Below are positions 26,089 through 34,839 of a stretch of DNA of 64,000 bases, piece by piece. This DNA comes from Streptomyces roseoviridis (lineage in GTDB: Bacteria; Actinomycetota; Actinomycetes; Streptomycetales; Streptomycetaceae): the NCBI RefSeq assembly GCF_039535235.1, contig NZ_BAAAWU010000001.1, positions 682,001 to 746,000 on the forward strand, read 5' to 3'. The position numbers and the translations under genes were made by a program. The first letter of the stretch is position 1, and the number at the start of each line of letters is the position of its first letter. Under the pieces are notes generated by a model. It was not told where the DNA came from. It searched no databases and saw only the letters and a program-made list of their open reading frames with translations.

Positions 26089-26158
26089 CTGGGGACGATC
26101 ACCGTGCTGGTCGACCATGATCAATCTCAGCGCCGACCAGGGTTCCGGTGATCCCCAG
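26089..26158. terminator. Large two-step hairpin between convergent genes
   Basis: Outer arms CTGGGG-ACG-ATCACC (26089-26103) and GGTGATCCCCAG (26147-26158) pair except for a 3-base bulge; inner arms CTGGTCG (26107-26113) and CGACCAG (26134-26140) pair perfectly. The right arm lies in the last codons of the Usp gene. Probably a bidirectional terminator. Confidence 0.55.
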
Positions 26159-26630
26159 GGTCGGACGGCTCCTCAGGCAGGGGCTCCGGCAGCGCCTCCG
26201 GGCGGACGATGACGACCGGGCAGGGGGCGTGCGCGGCGCACTGCCCGCTGACGGAGCCGAGGAGCAGGCGGGTGAAGCCGCCGCGCCCGCGGCTGCCCAC
26301 GACCAGCAGCTCGGCTCCCCTGGACGCCTCGATCAGCACCTGGGCCGGGTGGCCCCGCACCACGTGTTCCGTCACCGGCACGTCGTCCCCCTCGCCGAGC
26401 ACGGACCCGAGCTCCTCGGCCATGTCCTGGCGGGCCTGTCTCCCGTCGAGCTCGGCGTCCACGGTCGACGCGGACCAGCCGATCGCCCCCGGGACGTCGT
26501 AGGCCGCCACCGCGTCCACGGTCGCCCCGATGAGCCGGGCGTGCCGCACGGCCCACCGCAGCGCCCCGTACGACTCGGGTGAGCCGTCGACGCCCACGAC
26601 CACGCGCGGAGCGCCCTCGCTCGTGTCCAT
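26127..26630 (-). CDS. Universal stress protein UspA family
   Basis: A 167-residue single-domain Usp. It starts with 'PRVVVGVDGSPESYGALRW' and has the ATP-binding signature G-x2-G-x9-G-S in 'VGSRGRGGFTRLLLGSVS' (about residues 118-135). It therefore probably binds ATP and acts in stress or hypoxia survival. The ATG follows GGAAGGACC. It follows corA on the same strand after 84 bases. Confidence 0.92.
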   Translation of the reverse strand: MDTSEGAPRVVVGVDGSPESYGALRWAVRHARLIGATVDAVAAYDVPGAIGWSASTVDAELDGRQARQDMAEELGSVLGEGDDVPVTEHVVRGHPAQVLIEASRGAELLVVGSRGRGGFTRLLLGSVSGQCAAHAPCPVVIVRPEALPEPLPEEPSDPGDHRNPGRR

Positions 26631-26714
26631 GGTGGGGTCCTTCCTCGCGGGAACGGACGCGTCACCGGCGCGGCTACCCGGCACGGGGCGCCGCACACTT
26701 CGGCGCGGCCCCGG

Positions 26715-27809
26715 TCAGAGCCAGCCGTTGCGGCGGAAGCCGCGGTGGATGACGAAGCAGGCCAGGGCCATGACGCCCATCACCACCGGGTAGCCGTAGG
26801 TCCAGCGCAGTTCGGGCATGTGCTCGAAGTTCATGCCGTAGACGCCGCACACCATCGTCGGGACGGCGACGATCGCGGCCCAGGCCGTGATCTTGCGCAT
26901 GTCCTCGTTCTGCGCCACGGTCACCTGGGCGAGATGGGCCTGGAGGATCGAGTCGAGCAGGGCGTCGAAGGACGCGACCTGCTCGCTGACCCGGGCCAGA
27001 TGGTCGACCACGTCCCGGAAGTACGCGCGGATCTCGGGCGCGACGATCGGCAACGGCTCGGCGGCGAGCCGCTGCAGCGGCCGGCCCAGCGGGGTCACGG
27101 CCCGCTTGAGTTCGAGGAGTTCGCGCTTGAGCTGGTAGATGCGGCCGGCGTCGCCGCGGTCCGTCTGCTCGGAGAAGACGGCGGTCTCGATGGCCTCGAT
27201 GTCGTCCTGCACGGCGTCGGCGACCGCCAGGTAGTCGTCCACGACGTGGTCGGCTATGGCGTGCAGGACGGCGGAGGGCCCCTTGGCGAGCTGCTCGGGA
27301 GCCGTCTCCAGGGCCTCGCGGAGCGGGCCGAGCGAGCCGTGTCCGCCGTGCCGGACGGTGATGACGAAGTCGGGTCCGGTGAAGGCCATCAGCTCACCGG
27401 TGTCCACCACCTCGCTGGTGGCGGTGAGTTCCTCGTGCTCCACGTACCGGACCGTCTTGAAGACGGAGAACAGCACGTCGTCGTACTGCTCCATCTTCGG
27501 CCGCTGGTGGGCGTGGACGGCGTCCTCCACCGCGAGCGGGTGCAGCTCGAACAGTTCGGCGAGGCCGGCGAACTCCTTCTCGTCCGGCTCGTGCAGCCCG
27601 ATCCACACGAAACCGTCGCCGCCGTGCCCGCGCCGTACCCGCCGCAGCGCCTCCTCGGCCGACCGGCAGTCCTCCTGCCGCACCCCGTCCGCGTACACCA
27701 CGCAGTTGACGACGGCACTGCCCAGCGGCGAGCGCGCCGGGTGGCTGAGGTCCACGGCACGCCGGTACGTCCGGCGGACGGCGCTGCGCAGGCGGTGGAT
27801 CATCGACAC
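26715..27809 (-). CDS. corA: CorA family magnesium/cobalt transporter
   Basis: A 364-residue divalent-cation channel. The soluble N-terminal domain (about 30-250) and the long stalk helix precede two C-terminal helices. The selectivity motif G-M-N is in 'VYGMNFEHMPEL'. It forms a pentamer that lets Mg(II) (or Co/Ni) into the cell. The GTG start is chosen since AAGGAG lies 7 bases upstream. The Usp gene follows. No Mg-sensing leader structure was recognised upstream. Confidence 0.93.
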   Translation of the reverse strand: MSMIHRLRSAVRRTYRRAVDLSHPARSPLGSAVVNCVVYADGVRQEDCRSAEEALRRVRRGHGGDGFVWIGLHEPDEKEFAGLAELFELHPLAVEDAVHAHQRPKMEQYDDVLFSVFKTVRYVEHEELTATSEVVDTGELMAFTGPDFVITVRHGGHGSLGPLREALETAPEQLAKGPSAVLHAIADHVVDDYLAVADAVQDDIEAIETAVFSEQTDRGDAGRIYQLKRELLELKRAVTPLGRPLQRLAAEPLPIVAPEIRAYFRDVVDHLARVSEQVASFDALLDSILQAHLAQVTVAQNEDMRKITAWAAIVAVPTMVCGVYGMNFEHMPELRWTYGYPVVMGVMALACFVIHRGFRRNGWL

Positions 27810-27864
27810 GGGGTTGCTCCTTCGGACAGGTCGACGGTCAGTCTGCCAGCGGCTCCCGCGGTAC

Positions 27865-27905
27865 GCCGAGGGGCCGTCCCGGATCTTCCGGAACGGCCCC
27901 TCGGC
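27865..27905 (-). terminator. Hairpin terminator after small hydrophobic protein gene
   Basis: GCCGAGGGGCCGT pairs with ACGGCCCCTCGGC (13 bp), and the inner CCGGA/TCCGG can extend it. It lies 41 bases downstream of the minus-strand 53-residue gene and upstream of corA. Confidence 0.75.
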
Positions 27906-27945
27906 ACCGACGGCGCCGTGCCGTCGGTACCGCGTCAGCGGTCGG

Positions 27946-28107
27946 TCACCAGCGGTACCAGCGCGCGCTGCCACCGCGTGGCCGGGCCACGAACCCGACG
28001 AGCCACAGCACCAGCACGATGGCGGCTATCCACCACAGTGCCTTCAGTGCGAAACCCGCTCCGAACAGGATGAGCGCGAGCAGAAGAACCAGAATCAGGG
28101 GAACCAT
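27946..28107 (-). CDS. Small hydrophobic membrane protein (53 aa)
   Basis: Starts MVPLILVLLL and consists of two adjacent hydrophobic helices ('LALILFGAGFALKALWWIA', 'IVLVLWLVGFV') and a basic, Trp-ending tail (RWYRW). The ATG follows CGGAGG at proper spacing. Proteins of this size and pattern are annotated 'hydrophobic protein' across streptomycetes. The role is unknown; stress- or envelope-related neighbours suggest membrane adaptation. Confidence 0.8.
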   Translation of the reverse strand: MVPLILVLLLALILFGAGFALKALWWIAAIVLVLWLVGFVARPRGGSARWYRW

Positions 28108-28244
28108 GTATATCGACCTCCGTGGCGCCTTCTGCCCCGAGCTCCCTACCCCATGCCTCCTTGTGCGATCTTCGGCCCGGAACCGGAGATCCCAACGGCC
28201 CAACGGGCGGTGACCAGGTGGCGCGCCGCTTCGTTGGGCGACCC

Positions 28245-29375
28245 ATGAACGGAGCTGAGCGAACAGAGCGAACAGAGCGAACAGAGAGGGCAGGGCGGGC
28301 GGAGCGGACGGCGCGGGCGGAGCCCGGGGCGCCGGGGGGCGATCGGTGGGCGTACATCGGTTCGTTCACGTCGGGCGGCGGCCACGGCATCACGGTCGCC
28401 TCGGTCGACCCGGCCGACGGGGCACTCACCCCCGTCACGACGGTGAACTCCCTCGTCAATCCGTCGTGCCTGGCCCTCGTGCGGGACACCGGGGTGCTGT
28501 ACGCCGTGAGCGACGCCGACCAGGGGCGGGCGGCGGCCTTCCGCACCGGTGACGGGCGGCTCGCGCCGCTCGGGGAGCCCGTGGACGTGGGCGGCGCGGG
28601 ACCCGCGTACCTCAGCGTGGCCGCGGGCCGCCTGCTGACCGCCAACTACGGGACGGGCAGCGTCAGCAGCCTGGCCCTGCGCCCCGACGGCTCGCCCGCG
28701 GGGCCGCCGGCCGTGCTGGCGCACCGGGGCGCGGGCCCCGACCCCGAGCGGCAGACCGGCCCGCACGCCCATCAGGTGCTGCCCGATCCCAGCGGCCGCT
28801 GGCTGCTCAGCGTGGACCTCGGCACCGACTCGGTGAGGGTGTGCGCGCTCGACCCGGACTCCGGCGCGCCGCGCCCGCACGCCGAGACGGCGCTGCGGGC
28901 CGGGTCCGGGCCGCGGCACCTGGCCTTCCACCCGTACGAGGACGTCGTGTACGTCCTGCACGAGCTGATGCCCCGGCTGACGGTGTGCCACTGGGACCCG
29001 GGCGCCGGACGGCTCGAACCGGTGACGGAGCTGAAGGTCGGCGGAGAGGACGTCCCCGCCGGGGTGCGGGCCTACCCGTCCGTGGTCCTGTTCGCGCCGG
29101 ACGGGCGCTTCGCGTGGGCCGCGGTGCGCGGCACGAACCGGATCCACACCCTGTCCCTGGCAGACGGCGCCGACCGGCCCCGGGTGACGGGTGTCGTGTC
29201 GTGCGGCGGCGACTGGCCCCGCGATCTCGTGACGGACGCCTCGGGGCGTCTGCTGTACGTGGTCAACGAGTGGTCCGGGGACGTCACCTGGTTCGCGGTG
29301 GATCCGGCGGACGGCGGGCTGAGCCCGGCCGGTGCGGTGCGGGTGCCGGCGGCGGCCTGCCTGGTGTTCTCCTGA
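28245..29375 (+). CDS. Lactonase family beta-propeller protein
   Basis: A 376-residue seven-bladed propeller of the 6-phosphogluconolactonase (YbhE/Pgl) type. The core has 'WAYIGSFTSGGGHGITV', 'GPAYLSVAAGRLLTANYGTG', 'GPHAHQVLPDPSGRWLLSVD' and 'GPRHLAFHPYEDVVYVL' (partial quotes), the typical blade motifs with conserved His, Arg and Glu. It hydrolyses lactones, possibly 6-phosphogluconolactone. The first 30 residues are an odd Glu-Arg-Thr repeat from a 9-nt microsatellite, so the true start could be later. No signal peptide. Confidence 0.85.
   Translation: MNGAERTERTERTERAGRAERTARAEPGAPGGDRWAYIGSFTSGGGHGITVASVDPADGALTPVTTVNSLVNPSCLALVRDTGVLYAVSDADQGRAAAFRTGDGRLAPLGEPVDVGGAGPAYLSVAAGRLLTANYGTGSVSSLALRPDGSPAGPPAVLAHRGAGPDPERQTGPHAHQVLPDPSGRWLLSVDLGTDSVRVCALDPDSGAPRPHAETALRAGSGPRHLAFHPYEDVVYVLHELMPRLTVCHWDPGAGRLEPVTELKVGGEDVPAGVRAYPSVVLFAPDGRFAWAAVRGTNRIHTLSLADGADRPRVTGVVSCGGDWPRDLVTDASGRLLYVVNEWSGDVTWFAVDPADGGLSPAGAVRVPAAACLVFS
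28257..28283 (+). repeat. 9-nt microsatellite in the lactonase N terminus
   Basis: Three exact copies of GAGCGAACA in frame, encoding Glu-Arg-Thr repeats just after the start codon, then diverged copies. A multiple of three, so copy-number change keeps the frame. Confidence 0.8.
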
Positions 29376-29381
29376 CCGGCG

Positions 29382-29406
29382 CCGCCCGCCGGGGCCCGGC
29401 GGGCGG
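29382..29406. terminator. Bidirectional hairpin between convergent genes
   Basis: CCGCCCGCC pairs with GGCGGGCGG around GGGGCCC; it begins 6 bases after the lactonase stop and ends one base before the stop of the convergent DUF6328 gene. Confidence 0.7.
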
Positions 29407-29925
29407 TCACCCGCCGTTGTCTCCGGTGTGCCGCATGCGGATCCAGGCGGGCAGGACGAACCAGCAGATCAGGTACCAGGCGAGGACGCCGGACACCAGC
29501 CAGGGGACGTAGCCGTCGTGGGTCGCCACGCGCAGGATGAGCAGGAGCGCCGAGGTCAGCGTGGCGAGCAGCAGCACGAGGCCGACGAAGGTGAGCCGGG
29601 CGGCCCAGACGACCGCCTGCGGCTTGATGCGCCGTCCGGCCACGATCCGGTGGAGGGACACCGGGCCTATCAGGGCCCCGGTCGCCAGCGAACCCAGCAC
29701 GACCGTGACGATGTAGATCGTCTTGTCCGTCTGTCCGAGCTGCCGGAAGGTCGGGGTGAAGACCACGGTGAGCAGGAAGCCCAGCAGGATCTGCACGCCG
29801 GTCTGCGCGACCCGTATCTCCTGGACGATCTCCGTCCACCGCCGGTCGGCCCGTTCGGCCGGGGTCTCGCGCCGTCCCGGCTCCTCTTCTCCCGGCCCGC
29901 GGCCGGATATCGCGTCCGTTGCCAT
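29407..29925 (-). CDS. DUF6328 family membrane protein
   Basis: A 172-residue protein with a hydrophilic N terminus including 'RWTEIVQEIRVAQTGVQILLGFLL' (conserved block, residues 29-52) and four hydrophobic helices. The family is common in actinomycetes and unstudied. The ATG is used, though its ribosome site is weak. It is divergent from the SRPBCC gene. Confidence 0.8.
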   Translation of the reverse strand: MATDAISGRGPGEEEPGRRETPAERADRRWTEIVQEIRVAQTGVQILLGFLLTVVFTPTFRQLGQTDKTIYIVTVVLGSLATGALIGPVSLHRIVAGRRIKPQAVVWAARLTFVGLVLLLATLTSALLLILRVATHDGYVPWLVSGVLAWYLICWFVLPAWIRMRHTGDNGG

Positions 29926-30072
29926 GTTCGGCTCATGCCCCGGAACGCACTCCTCATCCGCGGCCGGAGGGCCACGGGAGGTGTGATCCCGGCGGCACGG
30001 GATACGCGAGGACCGGTGACACACCGTTCCCGGCATCCCGGGGACGGTCCCGACGAACGAAAGGGAGATCCC

Positions 30073-30525
30073 ATGTCGAAGGTCGAGGAGTCCGTCGAGG
30101 TCGACGTGCCGGTCCGCGCCGCGTACGACCAGTGGACGCAGTTCGAGACGTTCCCGCGGTTCATGGACGGCGTGGAGCGGATCGAGCAGCGCACGGACAC
30201 GCTGACGCACTGGGTGACCGAGATCGGCGGTGTGCGGCGGGAGTTCGACGCCGTGGTCACCGAGCAGATCCCGGACGAGCGGGTGGCCTGGACGACGGTC
30301 GACGGCGAGGCCCGTCAGGCCGGCGTGGTCACCTTCCACCGCCTGGACGACGCGCGCACGAAGGTCATGCTGCAGATGGACTTCGATCCCGAGGGGCTGA
30401 CCGAGACAGTCGGCGACAAGCTCGGCTTCGTCAAGCGGAAGGTGTCGGGTGACCTGAAGCGGTTCAAGACCTTCATCGAGGACCGCGGCGGCGACGCGAC
30501 GGGCGCCTGGCGCGGGGCGGTCTGA
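30073..30525 (+). CDS. SRPBCC family (polyketide cyclase/dehydrase-like) protein
   Basis: A 150-residue START-like fold. It begins 'VEESVEVDVPVRAAYDQWTQ', then 'FPRFMDGVERIEQ' and 'PDERVAWTTVDGE', the usual strands of small hydrophobic-ligand-binding SRPBCC proteins of streptomycetes. The ligand is unknown; despite the family name, no link to polyketides is present here. The ATG follows AAGGGAGATCCC. Confidence 0.88.
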   Translation: MSKVEESVEVDVPVRAAYDQWTQFETFPRFMDGVERIEQRTDTLTHWVTEIGGVRREFDAVVTEQIPDERVAWTTVDGEARQAGVVTFHRLDDARTKVMLQMDFDPEGLTETVGDKLGFVKRKVSGDLKRFKTFIEDRGGDATGAWRGAV

Positions 30526-30580
30526 GACCCGCGACACCGCGGCGACCCGGCGGTCTTGCCGGCCGGCTCGGGCCGAGGCG

Positions 30581-31556
<976 letters not shown>

Positions 31557-31632
31557 GTTGACTCTCCCCTCATAGGCACCCTTCCGGGTGCCCCGTCCGC
31601 ACCGGCCGAACCGCCCAGCGACGGGAACGGGA

Positions 31633-31748
31633 CGCGGGGGCTCGGGCCGCCGGGGAAGGGGCGCGGGGGCTCGGGCCGCCGGGGAAAGGCCGCGGAGGCT
31701 CGGGCCGCCAGGGAAAGGCCGCGGAGGCTCGGGCCGCCAGGGAGGGGC
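31633..31748. repeat. 29-bp minisatellite, four copies
   Basis: Units beginning CGCGGGGGCTCGGGCCGCC recur at 31633, 31662, 31691 and 31720 with exact 29-base spacing and a few substitutions. It fills the gap between the DUF1206 start and the end of the flavoprotein gene and ends 9 bases before that stop. Confidence 0.9.
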
Positions 31749-31756
31749 CGCCGGGG

Positions 31757-33034
31757 TCAGGCCGCGGGGACCGCCCGCTGGAGGGCGGTGATCACGCGGT
31801 CGAGCGCGTCGGGGCTGTGCGGGTCCGTGAGGTTGGACCAGAGTTTGAACATGAACCGCCGCAGGACGGGCCGCTGGAGGCTCCTGGTGGCGACGACCTT
31901 CATCACCCGCGGATGGTTCAGGGCCTGCACGACGAGCCGCCCCACGGTGAAGTAGCGCCCGTACGCCTCGCGGATGGCCTCCGGGTAGCGGAGCAGGGCC
32001 TCCTCGCGCGCGTGGGCGGTGGGCCGTGCCAGCGCGCGCGTGACGGTCTCCGCGGTCAGCCGGCCGGACTCCATCGCGTAGTCGATGCCCTCACCGCTCA
32101 GCGGGTTGATCATTCCGCCGGCGTCGCCGGTCAGGAGCAGGCCGCGGGTGTACTGGGGGCGTCGGGTGAGTCCGGCCGGCAGGGGCGCTCCGCGCAGCGG
32201 GCTGGTGGCGTGGTCCTCGTCGAAGTGCCAGGCCGAGGGCAGACGGGCGGTCCACTCCCGGAACAGCCGCCGGTGGTCGACCTCCGGCCCGCGTCCGATG
32301 TGGAAGGTGCCCAGCCCCACGTTGAAGGCGCCGTCGCCGACGGGGAAGATCCACGCGTAGCCGAACGGCATGTACGTCCGGCCGCGGCCGTCGCGCGTCT
32401 CCAGGTCGAGCCATGCCTCCAGGTGGTCGCGGTTGCGGTGCGGTGCGGTGTAGTAGCGGCGTACGGCCACGCCCATGGGACGGTCCCTGCGCTGCTGGAG
32501 GCCGAGGGCGACGGCGAGCCGGCTGGAGGCGCCGTCGGCGGCGACCACCAAGGGGGCCCGGTAGGTGCGGGAGGCGTCGCCCCGCCGTGCCACCACGCCG
32601 GTGACGCGCCCGGTGGCCGTGTCGAGGACGGGCTCGGTGACCTGGGTTCCCTGGAGCAGCCGGGCGCCGGCGGCGACGGCCCGGCGGGCCAGCAGGTGGT
32701 CGAAGTCTGCGCGGGCCCGGACGAGCCCGTAGTCGGGGAAGGACGCCACGACGGGCCACGGCATCTCCACCGTCGTGCCCGAGCCGTGGGCGCGCAGGCC
32801 CCGGGTTCTGACCCAGCCGTCCCCGGTCACGTCGACGCCCATCCCGACGAGCTCCTTCACGGCCCGCGGGGTCAGGCCGTCACCGCAGATCTTGTCGCGG
32901 GGGAGGGTGGCCTTCTCCAGGAGCAGGACGTCGTGGCCCTCCCGTGCCAGGTGATAGGCGGCGCTGCAGCCGGCGGGACCGGCGCCGACGACGATGACGT
33001 CCGCCGAGTCGCGGTGGGGAGACAGGTCGTCCAT
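31757..33034 (-). CDS. Geranylgeranyl reductase family FAD-dependent oxidoreductase
   Basis: A 425-residue flavoprotein. The N-terminal dinucleotide motif is 'VVGAGPAGCSAAYHLA' (about 15-30); 'KICGDGLTPRAV' follows near 48. The second FAD motif 'LLTGDAGGMINPLSGEGIDY' lies near 300. Members reduce isoprenoid double bonds (menaquinone or lipid tails) or act on small-molecule prenyl groups. No isoprenoid synthase is nearby, so the substrate is open. The ATG follows AGAGGAACACC. Confidence 0.9.
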   Translation of the reverse strand: MDDLSPHRDSADVIVVGAGPAGCSAAYHLAREGHDVLLLEKATLPRDKICGDGLTPRAVKELVGMGVDVTGDGWVRTRGLRAHGSGTTVEMPWPVVASFPDYGLVRARADFDHLLARRAVAAGARLLQGTQVTEPVLDTATGRVTGVVARRGDASRTYRAPLVVAADGASSRLAVALGLQQRRDRPMGVAVRRYYTAPHRNRDHLEAWLDLETRDGRGRTYMPFGYAWIFPVGDGAFNVGLGTFHIGRGPEVDHRRLFREWTARLPSAWHFDEDHATSPLRGAPLPAGLTRRPQYTRGLLLTGDAGGMINPLSGEGIDYAMESGRLTAETVTRALARPTAHAREEALLRYPEAIREAYGRYFTVGRLVVQALNHPRVMKVVATRSLQRPVLRRFMFKLWSNLTDPHSPDALDRVITALQRAVPAA

Positions 33035-33315
33035 GGTGTTCCTCTGCTGGGGCCGAGGGGCGGGCGGAAGGGGCGTCCCATCCGTACCCACGGCCCGTGG
33101 TTTCGATCGCCTGCGCGCGAGGTTGTCCCCCGACGGCCGCTCCCCCGTCCGCGCGGACGCCCGCACGGCCGCCGGCACGCCCGCCCGCGCGGACGGGAAA
33201 ACCGGAGGCGGGCCGGGAGCCGTGAGCGGGCCGGTTCGGGGTAGTCGAGGGCTGAGCACGCGGCCGGGACCTGCTCCCGGCCGGCACGGACCGAGACGGG
33301 CGGGAGGTGAGTGCC

Positions 33316-33828
33316 GTGTCGAGCACACGAGCGGAGGTCACCGGAGGCGGCCGGGATACGGGCCTGGGCCGGGTGGACGCGCCGGCGGGCGGAACGCGGA
33401 GCGGCCCCGCGAGCGCCCCCACAGGGGCGCCCGTGCGGGCCCCCGGGAACGAACCGGTGAGCGAGCTGGTGCAGCGGGCCTCGCAGCAGCTGACCGAGCT
33501 GGTGCGCGGGGAACTGCGGCTGGCGCAGGCGGAGATGAAGGAGAAGGGCCGGCGCTACGGCAAGGGCGGCGGCCTGTTCGGTGGCGCCGGAGTGGTCGGG
33601 TTCCTGATGCTGCAGGCGCTGGTGGCCACCGTGATCGCCGCCCTGGCGCTGGTGCTGCCGGTGTGGGCGGCGGCCCTCGTCGTCACCGCCGTGCTCGGGG
33701 TGATCGCCGCCGTCATGGCACGGACCGGCAAGAAGGAGTTCGACCGGGCGACCCCGCTCGCTCCCGAACAGACGATCGAGAACGTCAAGGCCGACGTGGC
33801 CCGGATCAAGGAGAGTGCGCACCGATGA
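33316..33828 (+). CDS. Phage-holin-like (holin superfamily III) membrane protein
   Basis: A 170-residue protein. After a disordered Gly/Pro-rich segment (to about 45) comes 'SELVQRASQQLTELVRGELR' with an amphipathic helix, then two transmembrane helices ('VVGFLMLQALVATVIAALAL', 'AAALVVTAVLGVIAAVM') and a Lys-rich end. This is the actinobacterial 'phage holin family' that occurs in chromosomes without phage genes. The GTG with GGGAGG 8 bases upstream is chosen. First gene of a three-gene operon with DUF3618 and DUF4235. Confidence 0.88.
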   Translation: MSSTRAEVTGGGRDTGLGRVDAPAGGTRSGPASAPTGAPVRAPGNEPVSELVQRASQQLTELVRGELRLAQAEMKEKGRRYGKGGGLFGGAGVVGFLMLQALVATVIAALALVLPVWAAALVVTAVLGVIAAVMARTGKKEFDRATPLAPEQTIENVKADVARIKESAHR

Positions 33829-34289
33829 ACCGTCCCGCAGAGGACAAGGAGACCACCGCCGGTCCCGATGAGTTGCGCGATCAGGTCGAGCGGACCCGTG
33901 CGGAGCTCGGGCGGACCGTCGAGGCGCTCGCGGCCCAGGCGGACGTCAAGGCCCGCGTGAAGGGCAAGGCCGCGGAGGTGAAGGAGGAGGCGGCCGTCCG
34001 GGCCGAAGAGGTCAGGGCGAAGGCGGCCGTCCAGGTCGAGGAGGTCAGGGCGAAGGCGGCCGATCTCGCGCACCGCGCCCAGGACAAGCTGCCGGACACG
34101 GTCCGGGACACGGCGGCGGCTCAGGCCGCGCGGGCCGGGCGGCTGTGGGACGAGAAGGCGCCGGAGCCGGTGCGGCAGAAGGCCGCGCAGGGCACCAGGG
34201 CGGCGCGCGACCACCGGGGGCTGCTGCTCGCGGTGGCCGTCGCCGGTGCCGTGGTGCTGTGGCGGGTCCGTCGGCACGGGAAGGGGTGA
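33825..34289 (+). CDS. DUF3618 family protein
   Basis: A 154-residue protein. The N-terminal 'LRDQVERTRAELGRTVEALA' motif (about 18-37) defines DUF3618. A long Ala/Glu/Lys-rich amphipathic or coiled-coil stretch (40-110) follows, with an 11-residue-like repeat (VRAEEVRAKAA, VQVEEVRAKAA). One C-terminal helix ('LLLAVAVAGAVVLWRV') anchors it. The start overlaps the holin-like stop (ATGA). Confidence 0.88.
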   Translation: MNRPAEDKETTAGPDELRDQVERTRAELGRTVEALAAQADVKARVKGKAAEVKEEAAVRAEEVRAKAAVQVEEVRAKAADLAHRAQDKLPDTVRDTAAAQAARAGRLWDEKAPEPVRQKAAQGTRAARDHRGLLLAVAVAGAVVLWRVRRHGKG

Positions 34290-34298
34290 GGTGAGCCG

Positions 34299-34565
34299 AT
34301 GAAGCCCTCCAAGGTCGCCTACAGGCCGGTCGGTCTGGCCCTGGGTGCGCTCAGCGGCCTGGTCGCCGGAACGCTGTTCAAGAAGGCGTGGAAGATGCTG
34401 GACCCCAACAATGACGCGCCGGACGCCACCGACGAGGACCGGTCCTGGAAGGAGGTGCTGATCGCGGCCGCCCTGCAGGGCGCGATCTTCGCCTCCGTGA
34501 AGGCCGCCGTCGACCGGGCCGGAGCGACCGCCACCCGCCGCGTGACGGGCAAGTGGCCGAGCTGA
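34299..34565 (+). CDS. DUF4235 family membrane protein
   Basis: An 88-residue protein with two helices ('PVGLALGALSGLVAGTLF', 'VLIAAALQGAIFASVKAAVD') around the conserved segment 'FKKAWKMLD'. Last gene of the holin-like/DUF3618/DUF4235 set. The ATG follows GGTGAG after 9 intergenic bases. Likely works in the cytoplasmic membrane with the two products encoded upstream. Confidence 0.88.
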   Translation: MKPSKVAYRPVGLALGALSGLVAGTLFKKAWKMLDPNNDAPDATDEDRSWKEVLIAAALQGAIFASVKAAVDRAGATATRRVTGKWPS

Positions 34566-34622
34566 CCCGCGTCCGGCCCGGTCCCCCCGCGGCCGGGGGC
34601 ACCGGTCTGCTCCGGGGCTGAG

Positions 34623-34662
34623 AGGGCGACCGGCGGGGACGCACGTCCCGGCCGGTCGCCCT
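34623..34662 (+). terminator. Hairpin terminator of the DUF4235 operon
   Basis: AGGGCGACCGGC pairs perfectly with GCCGGTCGCCCT; an inner GGGAC/GTCCC stem continues past one mismatch. It lies 57 bases after the operon's last stop. Confidence 0.8.
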
Positions 34663-34750
34663 GCGCGCCCGGACCTGCGGCACCGTTGTCGGCCCGGACC
34701 CGTTCGGGCACCGGACGGGTCCGGGGCCGACAACGGCATGGTCGCGGTCG

Positions 34751-34799
34751 CGGGTCGTACGGCGTGGTCGCGGGGCCCGGGTCGTACGGTGTGGTCGCG
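34751..34799. repeat. 22-bp direct repeat, two copies 27 bases apart
   Basis: CGGGTCGTACGGCGTGGTCG and its near copy recur in the leader region 40-90 bases before the GlxA-type gene. It could hold paired regulator sites or just be duplication. Confidence 0.7.
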
Positions 34800-34839
34800 C
34801 TCGAGGGGCGCCCACGACGATGGCGTACGCTCCGGCCGT

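Noticed and set aside
31633..31748. CRISPR-like array (29-bp period).
   Set aside because: The units are contiguous, with no unique spacers between them and no cas genes in the window.
31757..33034. Part of an isoprenoid or carotenoid gene cluster.
   Set aside because: No prenyl synthase, cyclase or desaturase gene lies within the window; neighbours are stress and envelope genes.
33307..34565. Prophage lysis cassette because of the holin-like gene.
   Set aside because: No endolysin, structural or integrase genes; the holin-like family with DUF3618 and DUF4235 is a chromosomal actinobacterial set.
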